From the NCBI RefSeq assembly GCF_010723575.1, contig NZ_BLKZ01000002.1:1-64000 (forward strand): DNA of 64,000 nt. The letters are read 5' to 3'. Shown here piece by piece: positions 10,991 through 19,906 of this stretch; position 1 is the stretch's first letter; the number at the start of each line of letters is the position of its first letter. A model generated the notes under the pieces. That model was not told the DNA's origin and did no database searches. It saw nothing but the letters and a program-made list of their open reading frames with translations. Position numbers and translations under genes: made by a program. Origin of the DNA: Mycobacterium bourgelatii. Its GTDB lineage: Bacteria; Actinomycetota; Actinomycetes; Mycobacteriales; Mycobacteriaceae.

Positions 10991-11874
10991 CGCGGATGAA
11001 GTACACGCTTTCCATCGCGTTCAGCCCCATCGACCAGCTGCTCGAATTAGCGAAGATCGCAGAGGAAGTCGGGTTCGATTCCATCGCGCTGCCTGACTCG
11101 ATCTTCTACTTCGAAGAGCAGTCCGTCGACTATCCGTACACGGCCGACGGCAAGCGGATGTTCGACGAAAACAGCCCGTGGGTCGATCCACTGATCCTGG
11201 CGGGATCGATGGGCGCGGTCACCTCCAAGCTGCGGTTCTACACGAACGTGATGAAGCTCGGTTCGCGCAATCCGCTGCTGCTGGCCCGCCAGGTCGGCTC
11301 GGTGGCCAACCTGACCAACAACCGTTTCGGGTTCGGCGTCGGGATCGGTTGGGCGCCAGAGGAATTCGAGTGGTGCGGGGTGCCTTATGCGCGCCGCGGC
11401 AAGCGCGTCGACGAGATGATCGAAGTGATCAAGTTGGTGCTGGCCGGTGGCATGGTCGAATTCCACGGCGAGTTCTACGATTTCGACCGCCTGCAGATGA
11501 GCCCCGCCCCCAGCGAGCCGGTGCCGTTCTACGTCGGCGGACACACCGACGTGGCCCTCAAGCGCGCCGCCCGCGTTGGCGACGGCTGGACCAGCGCGAT
11601 GATGACGCACGCCCAGTTGGACGAAACCATCCGAAAGCTCAAGGCGTTACTTGCCGAGAACGGCCGTGCGGATGACCCGTTCGAGTACCAGGCCGTCTGC
11701 TTGGACAAGTTCGGAGTGGACGGTCATCGCGAGCTTGCCGAGATCGGTGTCACCGACTACATCACCATTCCGTGGGTCTTCGACGGCTTGGGCTTCGACG
11801 CGCCGCTGGACAAGAAGAAGGACTCGCTCAAGCGCTTCGCCGACACCTATATCCACTCCGGGTGGCAGGACTAG
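10987..11874 (+). CDS. LLM-class F420-dependent oxidoreductase
   Basis: 295 residues, luciferase-like TIM barrel. Seen: MKYTLSIAFSPIDQLLELAKIAEE strand-helix start, RFYTNVMKLGSRNPLLLARQVGSV, GVGIGWAPEEFEWCGV, and VGGHTDVALKRAARVGDGW, all typical of F420/FMN-dependent LLM enzymes. The ATG overlaps the ltp3 stop as ATGA, so it is the last gene of the DUF35-ltp4-ltp3 operon. From memory H37Rv has a different gene (Rv3524) after ltp3, so this looks like a lineage-specific or lost partner. Substrate unknown. Confidence 0.82.
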
Positions 11875-12200
11875 GCGGCCGGCCAACACATTCGCGGCCA
11901 CCGAGCGTGCCGCCGGGTGTGAATTCTGCTGCGCGACACGCCGCGAGCGCGCCACGTCGTTCGCACTCGAGGTGCGCATCCAGCCGCGCCGTCACACAGC
12001 CACACTGGTCTCGCCGGGAAGCGGCTGTCGCCATGCCCGCCTTTAAGCGACAGTTGCATTTGCGCACGTCAGCGCCGTTTCGAGCGCGCGCAGACGAGAG
12101 CCATTTCAGCGCATCAATGCAGGTACCAGAGTTGTCGCGGAAAGGCGGGCACACTGCGCCCCGCACGGCCCACCACGCCGGCCCGCAACGCTGCCGGAAC
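11875..12200. other. Gene-free stretch between convergent genes
   Basis: 326 bp between the 3' ends of the LLM oxidoreductase and the carbonic anhydrase. No convincing coding frame. A weak stem, CTGTCGC (12025-12031) with GCGACAG (12047-12053) around a 15-nt loop, could help termination but has no T-tract. Confidence 0.4.
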
Positions 12201-12725
12201 TCAAACCGGCTCCACCCCAGTCAGATGCCGCTGAGCCAAGTCACGGTAGGCCTGCGGGTTCACGTTGACCCACATCTCCGCCCCGGTTCCTTCGATAGGC
12301 CCCTTCACCTTGGCGGGCGAACCGACCACCAGCATCCCGGCGGGTATCTGCGTGCCCGGCACCACCAGCGCGCCCGCAGCGACCATGCAGCGGGCCCCGA
12401 TCACCGCTCCGTCCAGGACCGTGGCGTGGTTGGCGATCAACGCCTCTGGACCCACGTGGACCCCGTGAATGACGCACAGATGCGCCACCGTCGCCCCTGG
12501 CCCGATATCGACGGGGATGCCGGGCGGGGCGTGCAACACCGAGCCGTCCTGCACGTTCGCGCCTTCGCGCACCACCACCGGCGCGTAGTCGCCCCGCAGC
12601 ACGGCGTTGTACCAAACCGAGGCACCTGCCTCGACGGTGACATCGCCAATCAGGGTGGCGGTGGGCGCCACAAAAGCGGTGGGGTCGACCTTTGGTGAAC
12701 GACCCTCGAAGGAAAACAGCGGCAT
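12201..12725 (-). CDS. Gamma-class carbonic anhydrase-like protein (Rv3525c family)
   Basis: About 174 residues of left-handed beta-helix hexapeptide repeats (for example GDVTVEAG, VVVREGANVQDG, GAVIGARCMVAAGALVV). Putative metal-binding His residues occur in HLCVIHGVHVG and ANHATV, the spacing of gamma-carbonic anhydrase/ferripyochelin-binding proteins. An in-frame TTG lies one codon upstream (12728); I prefer ATG 12725. Divergent from kshA with a KstR-type operator between them, but its role in sterol metabolism is unknown. Confidence 0.85.
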   Translation of the reverse strand: MPLFSFEGRSPKVDPTAFVAPTATLIGDVTVEAGASVWYNAVLRGDYAPVVVREGANVQDGSVLHAPPGIPVDIGPGATVAHLCVIHGVHVGPEALIANHATVLDGAVIGARCMVAAGALVVPGTQIPAGMLVVGSPAKVKGPIEGTGAEMWVNVNPQAYRDLAQRHLTGVEPV

Positions 12726-12806
12726 CAATTACATATACCGCAATGCGTATAACCTGCCAGTTAACCCGGCCGGACCAGCCGTCGTTGCGCTCCCTGGCCG
12801 CAAAAC

Positions 12807-12820
12807 TGTAACGTGTTCTA
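12807..12820. promoter_or_regulatory. KstR-type operator upstream of kshA
   Basis: TGTAACGTGTTCTA matches T-nn-AAC-nn-GTT-nn-A. It lies 30 bp upstream of the kshA GTG at 12851 and about 80 bp from the divergent carbonic anhydrase start. Confidence 0.86.
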
Positions 12821-12850
12821 GTTAGTAGCCCGCGATCTGGAGGTGACAGG

Positions 12851-14017
12851 GTGAGTACCGACACGAAGGGCGTCGGTGTCCGGGAAATCGATCCCGGCGC
12901 CTTACCAACCAGGTATGCCCGAGGCTGGCATTGCCTGGGCGTCGCGAAGGACTTCCGCGACGGCAAGCCCCATGCGATAAACGCGTTCGGCACCAAGTTG
13001 GTGGTGTTCGCCGACTCGCAGGGCGAGCTCAAGGTTCTCGACGCTTACTGCCGCCACATGGGCGGTGACCTGTCCGAAGGCACCATCAAGGGCGACGAGG
13101 TCGCGTGCCCGTTCCACGACTGGCGCTGGGGCGGCGACGGGCGCTGCAAGCTGGTGCCCTACGCCAAGCGCACACCCAAGACCGCACGCACCCGGTCGTG
13201 GACGACCGACGTGCGCGGCGGTCTGCTGTTCGTCTGGCACGACCACGAGGGCAATCCCCCGGACCCCGCAGTCCGGATCCCCGACATTCCCGAGGCCCAC
13301 TCCGACGAGTGGACCGATTGGCGGTGGAACAGCATCCTCATCGAGGGGTCCAACTGCCGCGACATCATCGACAACGTCACCGACATGGCGCACTTCTTCT
13401 ACATCCATTTCGGGTTGCCGACGTACTTCAAGAACGTCTTCGAGGGTCACATCGCGTCGCAGTACCTGCACAACGTGGGCCGGCCGGACGTCGACGACCT
13501 GGGCACCTCCTACGGTGAGGCGCACCTGGACTCCGAGGCGTCCTACTTCGGCCCGTCGTTCATGATCAACTGGCTGCACAACAAGTACGGCGACTATAAG
13601 GCCGAGTCGATCCTGATCAACTGCCACTACCCGGTCACGCAGAACTCCTTCGTGTTGCAGTGGGGTGTCATCGTCGAAAAGCCGAAAGGCATGAGCGAGG
13701 AGATGACCGACAAGCTCTCCCGCGTCTTCACCGACGGGGTCAGCAAGGGCTTCCTGCAAGACGTGGAGATCTGGAAGCACAAGACGCGAATCGAGAATCC
13801 CCTGTTGGTCGAGGAAGACGGCGCGGTTTATCAGCTGCGTCGCTGGTACCAGCAGTTCTATGTCGACGTGGCCGACATCCAGCCGGAAATGGTGGAGCGC
13901 TTTGAGATTGAGGTGGACACCACCCGGGCCAACGAGTTCTGGAACAAAGAGGTCGCCGAGAATCTGAAGGCAAGAGATGCGCAACAGTCGGTCTCGGACG
14001 AAGTGCCCGCGCAGTAA
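12851..14017 (+). CDS. kshA: 3-ketosteroid 9alpha-hydroxylase, oxygenase component KshA
   Basis: 388-residue Rieske non-haem iron oxygenase (Rv3526 family). With the reductase KshB it hydroxylates 1,4-androstadienedione at C9, which with KstD opens ring B. Seen: Rieske ligands C67-R-H69 and C86-P-F-H89; mononuclear iron ligands H181 and H186 within NVTDMAHFFYIHF, with an Asp expected near 304. Length equals the known enzyme. GTG start with a GGAGGTGACAGG region just upstream. Downstream Rv3527-like gene follows after 11 bp. KshB is not in the window. Confidence 0.95.
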   Translation: MSTDTKGVGVREIDPGALPTRYARGWHCLGVAKDFRDGKPHAINAFGTKLVVFADSQGELKVLDAYCRHMGGDLSEGTIKGDEVACPFHDWRWGGDGRCKLVPYAKRTPKTARTRSWTTDVRGGLLFVWHDHEGNPPDPAVRIPDIPEAHSDEWTDWRWNSILIEGSNCRDIIDNVTDMAHFFYIHFGLPTYFKNVFEGHIASQYLHNVGRPDVDDLGTSYGEAHLDSEASYFGPSFMINWLHNKYGDYKAESILINCHYPVTQNSFVLQWGVIVEKPKGMSEEMTDKLSRVFTDGVSKGFLQDVEIWKHKTRIENPLLVEEDGAVYQLRRWYQQFYVDVADIQPEMVERFEIEVDTTRANEFWNKEVAENLKARDAQQSVSDEVPAQ

Positions 14018-14028
14018 CGCCGATCAGC

Positions 14029-14478
14029 ATGTCTGACGATCGGCCGGCTGTCCCCGACGTCGACCGGCTAGCCCGGTCGATGTTGGCGCTGCACGGTGAT
14101 CACCACGATAACGATCACGACCGGACCCCGAGCACCGGCGGTTCCCGATCCTGGTCGAAGTCAAGGGATTTCAGCAACGATCCGCAACGTGCCGCCGCTG
14201 TGGCCGAGGCCAGCCGCGCTGACCGCGAACGCTACCTGACCTCAGGCCTGAAGCCGGTGGACTGCCGGTTCTGCCACGTGACTGTCAATGTCAGGCGGCT
14301 AGGGCCGGGACACACTGCGGTGCAGTGGAATACCGACTCGTCGCACCGCTGCGCCTATTTCGCCGAGATTCGTGCCGCGGGCGGGGATCCCGCGCGCACC
14401 AAGGCCTGCCCGCGCCTGTCCGACAGCATCGAACACGCCGTCGCCGAAGGTTACCTGGACTACCCGGAACCAGACTGA
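14029..14478 (+). CDS. Conserved hypothetical protein (Rv3527 family)
   Basis: 149 residues, same length as I recall for Rv3527. A low-complexity His/Asp-rich N-terminal stretch (HGDHHDNDHD, about 22-31) is followed by a compact domain with conserved cysteines: CRFCHV near residue 80, HRCAYF near 107 and a further Cys near 125. The CxxC-H-C pattern suggests a metal-binding site, possibly Fe-S or zinc; this is inference. Eleven bp after kshA on the same strand, so probably cotranscribed. Function unknown. Confidence 0.75.
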   Translation: MSDDRPAVPDVDRLARSMLALHGDHHDNDHDRTPSTGGSRSWSKSRDFSNDPQRAAAVAEASRADRERYLTSGLKPVDCRFCHVTVNVRRLGPGHTAVQWNTDSSHRCAYFAEIRAAGGDPARTKACPRLSDSIEHAVAEGYLDYPEPD

Positions 14479-15633
14479 TCACAGCCCGGCGAATCGCTCC
14501 TTCACCTCTTCGGCGGTAAGCCCGTAGTCGGCCAGCGAGTACTTGTGTTTGGGTGCCCGCGGGCCGGTCTGGCTCTCGGCGTGGCTGTCTTCCATCGCTT
14601 TTCGCGCCTCGTCGGTCAGCGTCAGGCCGAAGTAGCGATACACCTCGGCCACCCTGCCCAACGGGTCGGCGATCAAGTCCTGATAGTCGACGTCGTAGAA
14701 CTGCGCCGGGTTGCACTTGGCCCGCACGGCGTTGAAGCGTTCCAGCCCGCGCGACCAGGTTTCCATTTGGTCAGCCCCGATTTGGGCGCCCTGGAACGTC
14801 GTCGACCATTCCAGCGCGGTGTGCTGGGCCAGCGAGCACATCGACGCCATGATCGTCTCCACCGGCCGGTGGGTCTGAATCACGAGTGCGTCGGGATAGG
14901 TCGCCATCAATGCGTCCAGCGCAAACAGGTGGCTCGGATTCTTGAGCACCCAACGCTTGTCGGCGTCGTTCAACCCGATCAGCTGCAGATTGCGACGGTG
15001 CCGCTGATAGGACGGGGTCCAGTCCTGGCGCGACAACCACTGGGAATAGCTGGGTATGTGCGCGAGCGTCTCGTAGGACACCGAATGCAGCGACTGCCGC
15101 AGCAGCTGCCAGCACTCCTCCAACTCATAGGCGGCCATGAAGTGCAACCCGGTGTAGTCCGGGTTCTCTGCGTGGTGCTTGTTGAATTGCTCGTTCAGTT
15201 GGCTATACCAGGGATTCGAGTCCCAGGTGTCGCGGGGCGGTCGCGGTTGCGGAAACTCGGCCAACCACAGGTGCAGGCCCTGATGCGCGGGGTCAGCACC
15301 CAGCAGCCGGTGTAACGCGGTGGTCCCGGTGCGCGGCAAGCCGGTAACGAAAATTGGCCGCTCGATGGCGATGTCCGCATACTGCGGGTACTGCTTCCAT
15401 GCCGCTTCGGACAACAACCGGGCCACCAGGGCGCCGCGCAGGAAGAACCGATTCATCTTGCTGCCCAACACCGTCAAGCCCGCCTCGCGCCGGTAGGAGT
15501 CGAGCAGCACCCCCAGCGCTTCGCGGTAATTGTCGTCATCGGAGCCGAAGTCGTCCAGCCCGGTCAGTTTGGTTGCCGACGCGTGCAAGTCCTCGACGGT
15601 GCCAATGTCGGTCCGGCCAGCTAAATCTGCCAT
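14479..15633 (-). CDS. Sulfotransferase family protein (Rv3529c family)
   Basis: 384 residues. The PAPS-binding P-loop FVTGLPRTGTTALHRLLG lies around residues 95-112, and a second PAPS region (NPSHLFALDALMATYPDALVIQTHR) around 220-245. These are hallmarks of the mycobacterial Stf-like sulfotransferase fold. The acceptor substrate is unknown. Last gene of the leftward Rv3531c-Rv3530c-Rv3529c operon: its ATG shares one base with the TGA of the SDR gene upstream. Tail-to-tail with the Rv3527-like gene with no gap. Confidence 0.82.
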   Translation of the reverse strand: MADLAGRTDIGTVEDLHASATKLTGLDDFGSDDDNYREALGVLLDSYRREAGLTVLGSKMNRFFLRGALVARLLSEAAWKQYPQYADIAIERPIFVTGLPRTGTTALHRLLGADPAHQGLHLWLAEFPQPRPPRDTWDSNPWYSQLNEQFNKHHAENPDYTGLHFMAAYELEECWQLLRQSLHSVSYETLAHIPSYSQWLSRQDWTPSYQRHRRNLQLIGLNDADKRWVLKNPSHLFALDALMATYPDALVIQTHRPVETIMASMCSLAQHTALEWSTTFQGAQIGADQMETWSRGLERFNAVRAKCNPAQFYDVDYQDLIADPLGRVAEVYRYFGLTLTDEARKAMEDSHAESQTGPRAPKHKYSLADYGLTAEEVKERFAGL

Positions 15634-16415
15634 CAGTTGTGGTACTCCCCGCAGTTGACGTCCAACGTCTGGCCTGTGATGCCGCTGGACAAATCGCTTG
15701 CCATGAACAAGATTGCCGACGCCACCTCGTCCTCGGTGGGCAGTCGCTTGAGGTCGGAGTTGGCCGCCGTCGCCTGATAGATCTGCTCGGCGGTGGTGCC
15801 GTACTTGCCCGCCTGGTGATTGAAGTAGCTCTGCAGTGTGTCGCCCCAGATATAGCCGGGTGCAACGGAATTGACACGAATGCCGCGGTCGCCGAGCTCA
15901 CTGGCCAGCGACTGGGACATGGACAGCAAGGCGGACTTGGCCATCTTGTACGCCCCGTACTTCGGCTGTGAGTGTCGGATAACCATGGAATTGACGTTGA
16001 CCACCGAGCCCTTCGACTCGGCCAGCGCCGGCGTGAAGCCCTGAATGAGCCTCAGAGCGCCCAGCGCACTGAGTTCGATCGCGTCACGGATATGTTGAAA
16101 ACTGGTTCCGGCCAACGGTTTCATCGACGGCACCCGAAAGGCGTTGTTCACCAGCACATCCACCTTGCCGAAGGCCTCCAGGGTGGCGTCGACGAGGTTG
16201 CTCACCTGGTCGTCGTCGGTGATGTCGGTGGGCACCGCCACCGCCTTGCGGCCCAGGTCGACGATCTGTTTGGCAACGTCATCCAGCCGGTCTGCGCTGC
16301 GGGCGGCAAGCACCAGGTCCGCGCCTTCGTTCGCACATCGGCGTGCCAGGGTGGTGCCCAGACCGGGACCCACACCACTGATCACGACTACCTTGCCGTC
16401 AAGCAGATTGGTCAT
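15633..16415 (-). CDS. Short-chain dehydrogenase/reductase (Rv3530c family)
   Basis: 260 residues from ATG 16415. Rossmann SDR: GVGPGLG near residue 14, NNA around 90, catalytic YGAYKMAKSAL with Tyr-x3-Lys near 155-160, and the C-terminal GQTLDVNCG. A longer in-frame N-terminus exists (to 16469), but the ATG at 16415 overlaps the upstream stop as ATGA, which decides the start. Member of the KstR-controlled Rv3531c operon; substrate unknown, probably a steroid or CoA-ester alcohol (inference). Confidence 0.87.
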   Translation of the reverse strand: MTNLLDGKVVVISGVGPGLGTTLARRCANEGADLVLAARSADRLDDVAKQIVDLGRKAVAVPTDITDDDQVSNLVDATLEAFGKVDVLVNNAFRVPSMKPLAGTSFQHIRDAIELSALGALRLIQGFTPALAESKGSVVNVNSMVIRHSQPKYGAYKMAKSALLSMSQSLASELGDRGIRVNSVAPGYIWGDTLQSYFNHQAGKYGTTAEQIYQATAANSDLKRLPTEDEVASAILFMASDLSSGITGQTLDVNCGEYHN

Positions 16416-17551
16416 CCCAGCATCCTTGCCTGAATTTGTTGCTGACGCAGTGCGATTCGCGCACGCCAACCGTCCTCGGAAATCTTGTTGTGCTCGTAGA
16501 AGGGCAGCGCCGCAGGTACGGCGCCGACATCGACCAATTCGACGGTGGGTCCGTCGGTGTCGGTGAGTTGCCGGGATACACGTTGCCAGCGGAATTGCAG
16601 GAAGCCGCGCCGATGGCCCAGCGTCTCCACCCAGTTGGTGACGCCGGGATTCTGATCGCTGACCACAATGCGCACCTTGCCGTCCGGATCCGCTTGCGCC
16701 TGAGTGTTGTTCAGCGATGTCTGGTGGTTAATGTAGTCCAGCGAGATGTACCACAGGCTGCCCAGCTGAAAGCCCAGGTACGGTGCGTCGCTCACCGGGA
16801 TGGTAATCACCAGCGCCTGGTCCGGCTGCAAATCGAAATGCCCCACCGACGAATACTGGGTGGCGAGGCCGCCCGGCGTCAGCCGCGGCGGGACCATGGT
16901 GTTGACCGGGATGTCGAGATAGAACCACTGCGGGAACTGCAGCCACGTCTTGACCCGCTGGACCAGCTGCTTTCCCGCTGTGGCGTAACGCTTTTCGATG
17001 GTCTGCCGAGTCAGCGGCGGTGGCGCGGTGCCCGCGGTGTCCAGCCTGGCGATGGCCAGCGTGCCGCGTTGCGCCGACCAGTCGCCGTACACCTCGCGAA
17101 TGACCAATTGCCCGTTGCTGTTCGGCCGGACCCGCCATTCAAAGGTGCCGTCGGGCGCGATCTCGAGTTCCCGGTCGTCGAACGCGGCTTGACTGACGGG
17201 CACATTGTCGTCGGTGTACTCACCGCCGAGCAGCTGGAAGCTCAGGTCGGTGGTTGTGCCGCGGCGGCCGGTGACCACGTAGTCGTGGTCGGCGTGCACC
17301 CGGGTGCCGAAGTACAGGGTGTCGGGGTTGTCCAAACCCATCTTGGTGAACGGCCCGGTACCCGATTGGAGGAACGGGTGGTCACGGTCGTAGTCGAAGG
17401 CCAGGTGGGTACAGGCCGCGATGCAGCCGGCCAGGTATTGCAGACCCTCGAGCAGGTCGGCCTCGGTTTCGATGAAGGGTGCCTCCGCCACCAATTTTTC
17501 GGCTTCGGCGATCGCTGCGGTGAACGGGTCTGAGACAGAACTGACGGCCAT
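16412..17551 (-). CDS. Conserved hypothetical protein of the KstR regulon (Rv3531c family)
   Basis: 379 residues with no catalytic motif I can assign; it resembles proteins with DUF1214-type beta domains (central FDDRELEIAPDGTFEWRV, and a C-terminal half with VSDAPYLGFQLGSLWYISLDY). No signal peptide or membrane helix. The ATG is at 17549-17551 with no clear Shine-Dalgarno just upstream, where the 3' end of a group II intron lies. First gene of a three-gene leftward operon whose KstR-type operator is now ~2 kb away on the far side of the intron. Confidence 0.75.
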   Translation of the reverse strand: MAVSSVSDPFTAAIAEAEKLVAEAPFIETEADLLEGLQYLAGCIAACTHLAFDYDRDHPFLQSGTGPFTKMGLDNPDTLYFGTRVHADHDYVVTGRRGTTTDLSFQLLGGEYTDDNVPVSQAAFDDRELEIAPDGTFEWRVRPNSNGQLVIREVYGDWSAQRGTLAIARLDTAGTAPPPLTRQTIEKRYATAGKQLVQRVKTWLQFPQWFYLDIPVNTMVPPRLTPGGLATQYSSVGHFDLQPDQALVITIPVSDAPYLGFQLGSLWYISLDYINHQTSLNNTQAQADPDGKVRIVVSDQNPGVTNWVETLGHRRGFLQFRWQRVSRQLTDTDGPTVELVDVGAVPAALPFYEHNKISEDGWRARIALRQQQIQARMLG

Positions 17552-17605
17552 TGGTAGTCAGGGGCGCGGTGTCCACAGTGTGGATCCGTTTCCCCATCCC
17601 CCTTT

Positions 17606-17640
17606 CAATCCGTGCGTGCGATTTTCCCGCACACGGCTTA
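17606..17640 (-). ncRNA. Group II intron domain V
   Basis: Minus-strand hairpin starting AAGCCGTGTGCGGG, a short AAAA-type loop, then the return arm TCGCACGCACGGATTGA. It has the AGC catalytic triad start, the two-base bulge region and about 34 nt length of domain V, the ribozyme active site. It lies 22 bp after the stop codon of the intron-encoded protein, the usual place. Confidence 0.85.
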
Positions 17641-17661
17641 CCGATGATCTTCTAGACATGG

Positions 17662-19035
17662 TTACGCAGCCTTTGGGTAGCGGATGGTGCCACCAAGCCG
17701 GTGCAGGCCGTGCCCGTTAAACCACTTCTCGGTCCACTGATCTGCTTGTCCAGCACGCAGATTGCGGCCCCGCTTCTTGACCATCAAGCGGAACAGCCGC
17801 CACCAGACGTACCGGTCGATCTGGCGGAACTTCTCAGCGGCATTACCGGTACGAAAGTAGTTTCCCCAGCCGCGAAGAATCGGCGTCAACTCCGCGATCA
17901 CATCACGGATATCGAGACCGACCCGGGTACGACCGGTGCGATCGCGCACCTTGGCCCGCAACCGGGCCATCGCCGCTTGGCTGGGCCAACGGTGCAAGTA
18001 GTAGCGGATCACTCGCTTTTGCTCCCACAGCCGTCCCGACATACGCGCCCGGAAATGACAACCCAGAAAATCCAGGCCCTCACGTCCTGCCCGCAGGTCA
18101 ACCACCTTCGTCTTCTCCGGATGCAGCCGCAACCCCAACGACGCCAGGACTTCTCCCACCGCCGCCAAAGCGTGCTCAGCTTGCGCCGCCGTGCGGCACA
18201 ACACCACACCATCATCGGCGTAACGCACCAACTCACCCACCCCACGGGCAGCGAGTTCAGTGTCGAGCACATGCAGATAGATATTGGCCAACAACGGCGA
18301 GATCACCCCGCCCTGCGGGGTGCCCGCGACCGTCCGCTGGGCCACCCCCTCGACCAACACCCCTGCTTGCAGCCACAAACGCAGCAGTTTGAGCACCCGC
18401 CGATCCGAGACCCGCCTACCCACCTCGGCAAGTAGACGCTCGTGGTCGATCTCGCCGAAGAAATTAGCGATATCGAACTCGACCACAAACACCTGGCCCT
18501 CGATGAACCCGGTCCGCAAGCGTTCCTTAGCCATCACCGCCGACCGCCTCGGCCGAAACCCATACGAGCACGGCAAAAAAGTCCGCCTCGAAAATCGGTT
18601 CCAACACGATCTTGGCCGCCGCCTGAGCCACCCGGTCTCGCACCGTAGGAATCCCCAACGGCCGCTTACCACCTCGTGGTTTCGGAATCTCCACACGCCT
18701 GGCTGGCGCGGGAAGATACACACCCTCGCGAAGGTCACGACGCAACTCGCGCAACATGCGGTCCACGCCGTAGTCCTCCACCGCGGCCACGGTGATCCGA
18801 TCCACCCCGGCGCCCCCTTGTTCTTACGCACCCGCTCCCACGCCTCCCACAGGACGTCACCCCTGTAGATACGGTCATACAGGGCGTGGAAACGCCGACC
18901 CTCAGACTGCTTGGCCGCAGCCCATAGCACCCGTTGCAGTTGTTGCACTTTCACCGGCGACACCACCAACGGTTCGTCGTCGGCTACGGCAAGCGAAGGC
19001 CTGCCGGGGTAGTTGGACCGAGTCACCTCGGTCAT
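17662..19035 (-). pseudogene. ltrA: Group II intron reverse transcriptase/maturase with two offsetting frame slips
   Basis: About 457 residues from ATG 19035. Reverse transcriptase blocks are seen: FDIANFFGEIDHERLL, AGTPQGGVISPLLANIYLH, catalytic RYADDGVVLC, and HPEKTKVVDL. The C-terminal maturase part (ILRGWGNYFRTG to HRLGGTIRYPKAA) has no HNH endonuclease. Between about 18805 and 18580 the frame is wrong: after NKGAPG a base is missing in a G run, and it is regained in a run of six A (plus strand 18575-18580). The correct frame there encodes VDRITVAAVEDYGVD and IPKPRGGKRPLGIPTVRDR, the conserved RT-1/RT-2 region. Some 75 residues are thus scrambled and activity is doubtful unless these are sequencing errors. 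Confidence 0.82.
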
Positions 19036-19552
19036 GCCCTGATGCTTACCCGCTTCGCGCGCGTGATCAAAGCAGGGGCCCTTCCCTCCCGGCGTGTCTC
19101 TCACGCCGATCAGCGGTACTACGACCCCCTCGGACTCCCGCTGCCCTCCAAAGGATTTCACCATCGGCTTATACCTTTGGTCTTTGCCCGACGCAGGCTG
19201 GGCAGACGGGCCTCTCCTGTTCCCGACTGAACTATGTGCACGTGCCGCTCCCCGTACCCCGGAAGGACCCGCCAAGCTGACCCCGGACCAGGGCTCGACG
19301 GACATGGCCTTCGCCGTGACATGAGCGGCTCGGCTCCTACGTTGTACATCTTGACGAGGCTGCAGGACTCGCGCCTAATGGCACTACGGCCCGCACACTT
19401 GCTCCCCCCAAAGAGGCTTTTGACACCCCGCTTAGCCCGCCGCTTCTCAACGACGAACCGGGGCCTGCTACCCGGCGCTCCGGTACCTACCGGGACGGGA
19501 CTCTCACCCGCTAGTTCAGTCCAGCTTGCAGGACGCAACACGCACTCGACGC

Positions 19553-19566
19553 TAGAACGTGTTCCT
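19553..19566. promoter_or_regulatory. KstR-type operator, one mismatch, separated from its operon by the intron
   Basis: TAGAACGTGTTCCT matches T-nn-AAC-nn-GTT-nn-A except the last base. The only gene it can serve by position is the leftward Rv3531c operon, whose ATG is ~2.0 kb away across the group II intron. On the other side is the 3' end of the haemophore-like gene. Confidence 0.72.
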
Positions 19567-19639
19567 ATTTTGAGTCAACCGCGAACATTCTCGCGTGTCG
19601 CCAGCACCGGCTAAGGACGAAGCATCCTCACCAGTCTGA

Positions 19640-19906
19640 CTAGGAGGTGCACTCGTTGGCCAGCGTGATCAGAAGCTGTCGCTGGTGCGGGTGCCGGTTG
19701 AGGTAATCGATCAAATCGGTGCCCGACCCAGCCTGGTCCTGAAGCGTGGCCTTCACGTCGGGATGCCGGTCCAGGTAGTTCTGGATCTGTTCGGACGCCG
19801 TTTGACCCACGGTTGTCTCGCACGCGTTGGCGACCGGTACCGCAATCAATGCCGAGGCGACGACGCTCAACAGCCCACCAGCTAGCACGCCTTTCATGAC
19901 GGTCAT
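19640..19906 (-). CDS. Small secreted haemophore-like (MHB family) protein
   Basis: 88 residues. An N-terminal signal peptide is clear: MTVMKG, a hydrophobic core (VLAGGLLSVVASALIAV), and a likely cut near PVANA-CETT. The mature part has Cys at its start and end (CETT and ANECTS) and two Tyr-Leu-x-x-His-Pro repeats (NYLDRHPDVK, DYLNRHPHQR), the pattern of the mycobacterial haem-binding MHB domain related to Rv0203. ATG 19906 has AGAAGGAG 6-9 nt upstream. Not part of the sterol pathway; occupies the place where I recall PPE61/62 in H37Rv. Confidence 0.75.
   Translation of the reverse strand: MTVMKGVLAGGLLSVVASALIAVPVANACETTVGQTASEQIQNYLDRHPDVKATLQDQAGSGTDLIDYLNRHPHQRQLLITLANECTS

Larger units (their letters stand above)
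17554..19545 (-). mobile_element. Group II intron, sense to the Rv3531c operon
   Basis: Read on the minus strand the element begins GTGCG (19545-19541), the group II 5' consensus, followed by a domain I-like leader containing GGGTGAGAGTCCCG. It encodes a reverse transcriptase/maturase and ends with a domain V hairpin (17606-17640) and a domain VI-like stem (about 17565-17600). The 3' boundary is set to an AC dinucleotide near 17554-17557, uncertain by a few bases. Its 5' end is 8 bp downstream of a KstR-type operator and its 3' end 3-6 bp before the Rv3531c ATG. Total about 2.0 kb. Orientation allows splicing from the operon mRNA. Confidence 0.85.

Noticed and set aside
17701..18435. Plus-strand frames opposite the intron reverse transcriptase
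   Set aside because: Antisense shadows of the RT gene without recognisable domains.
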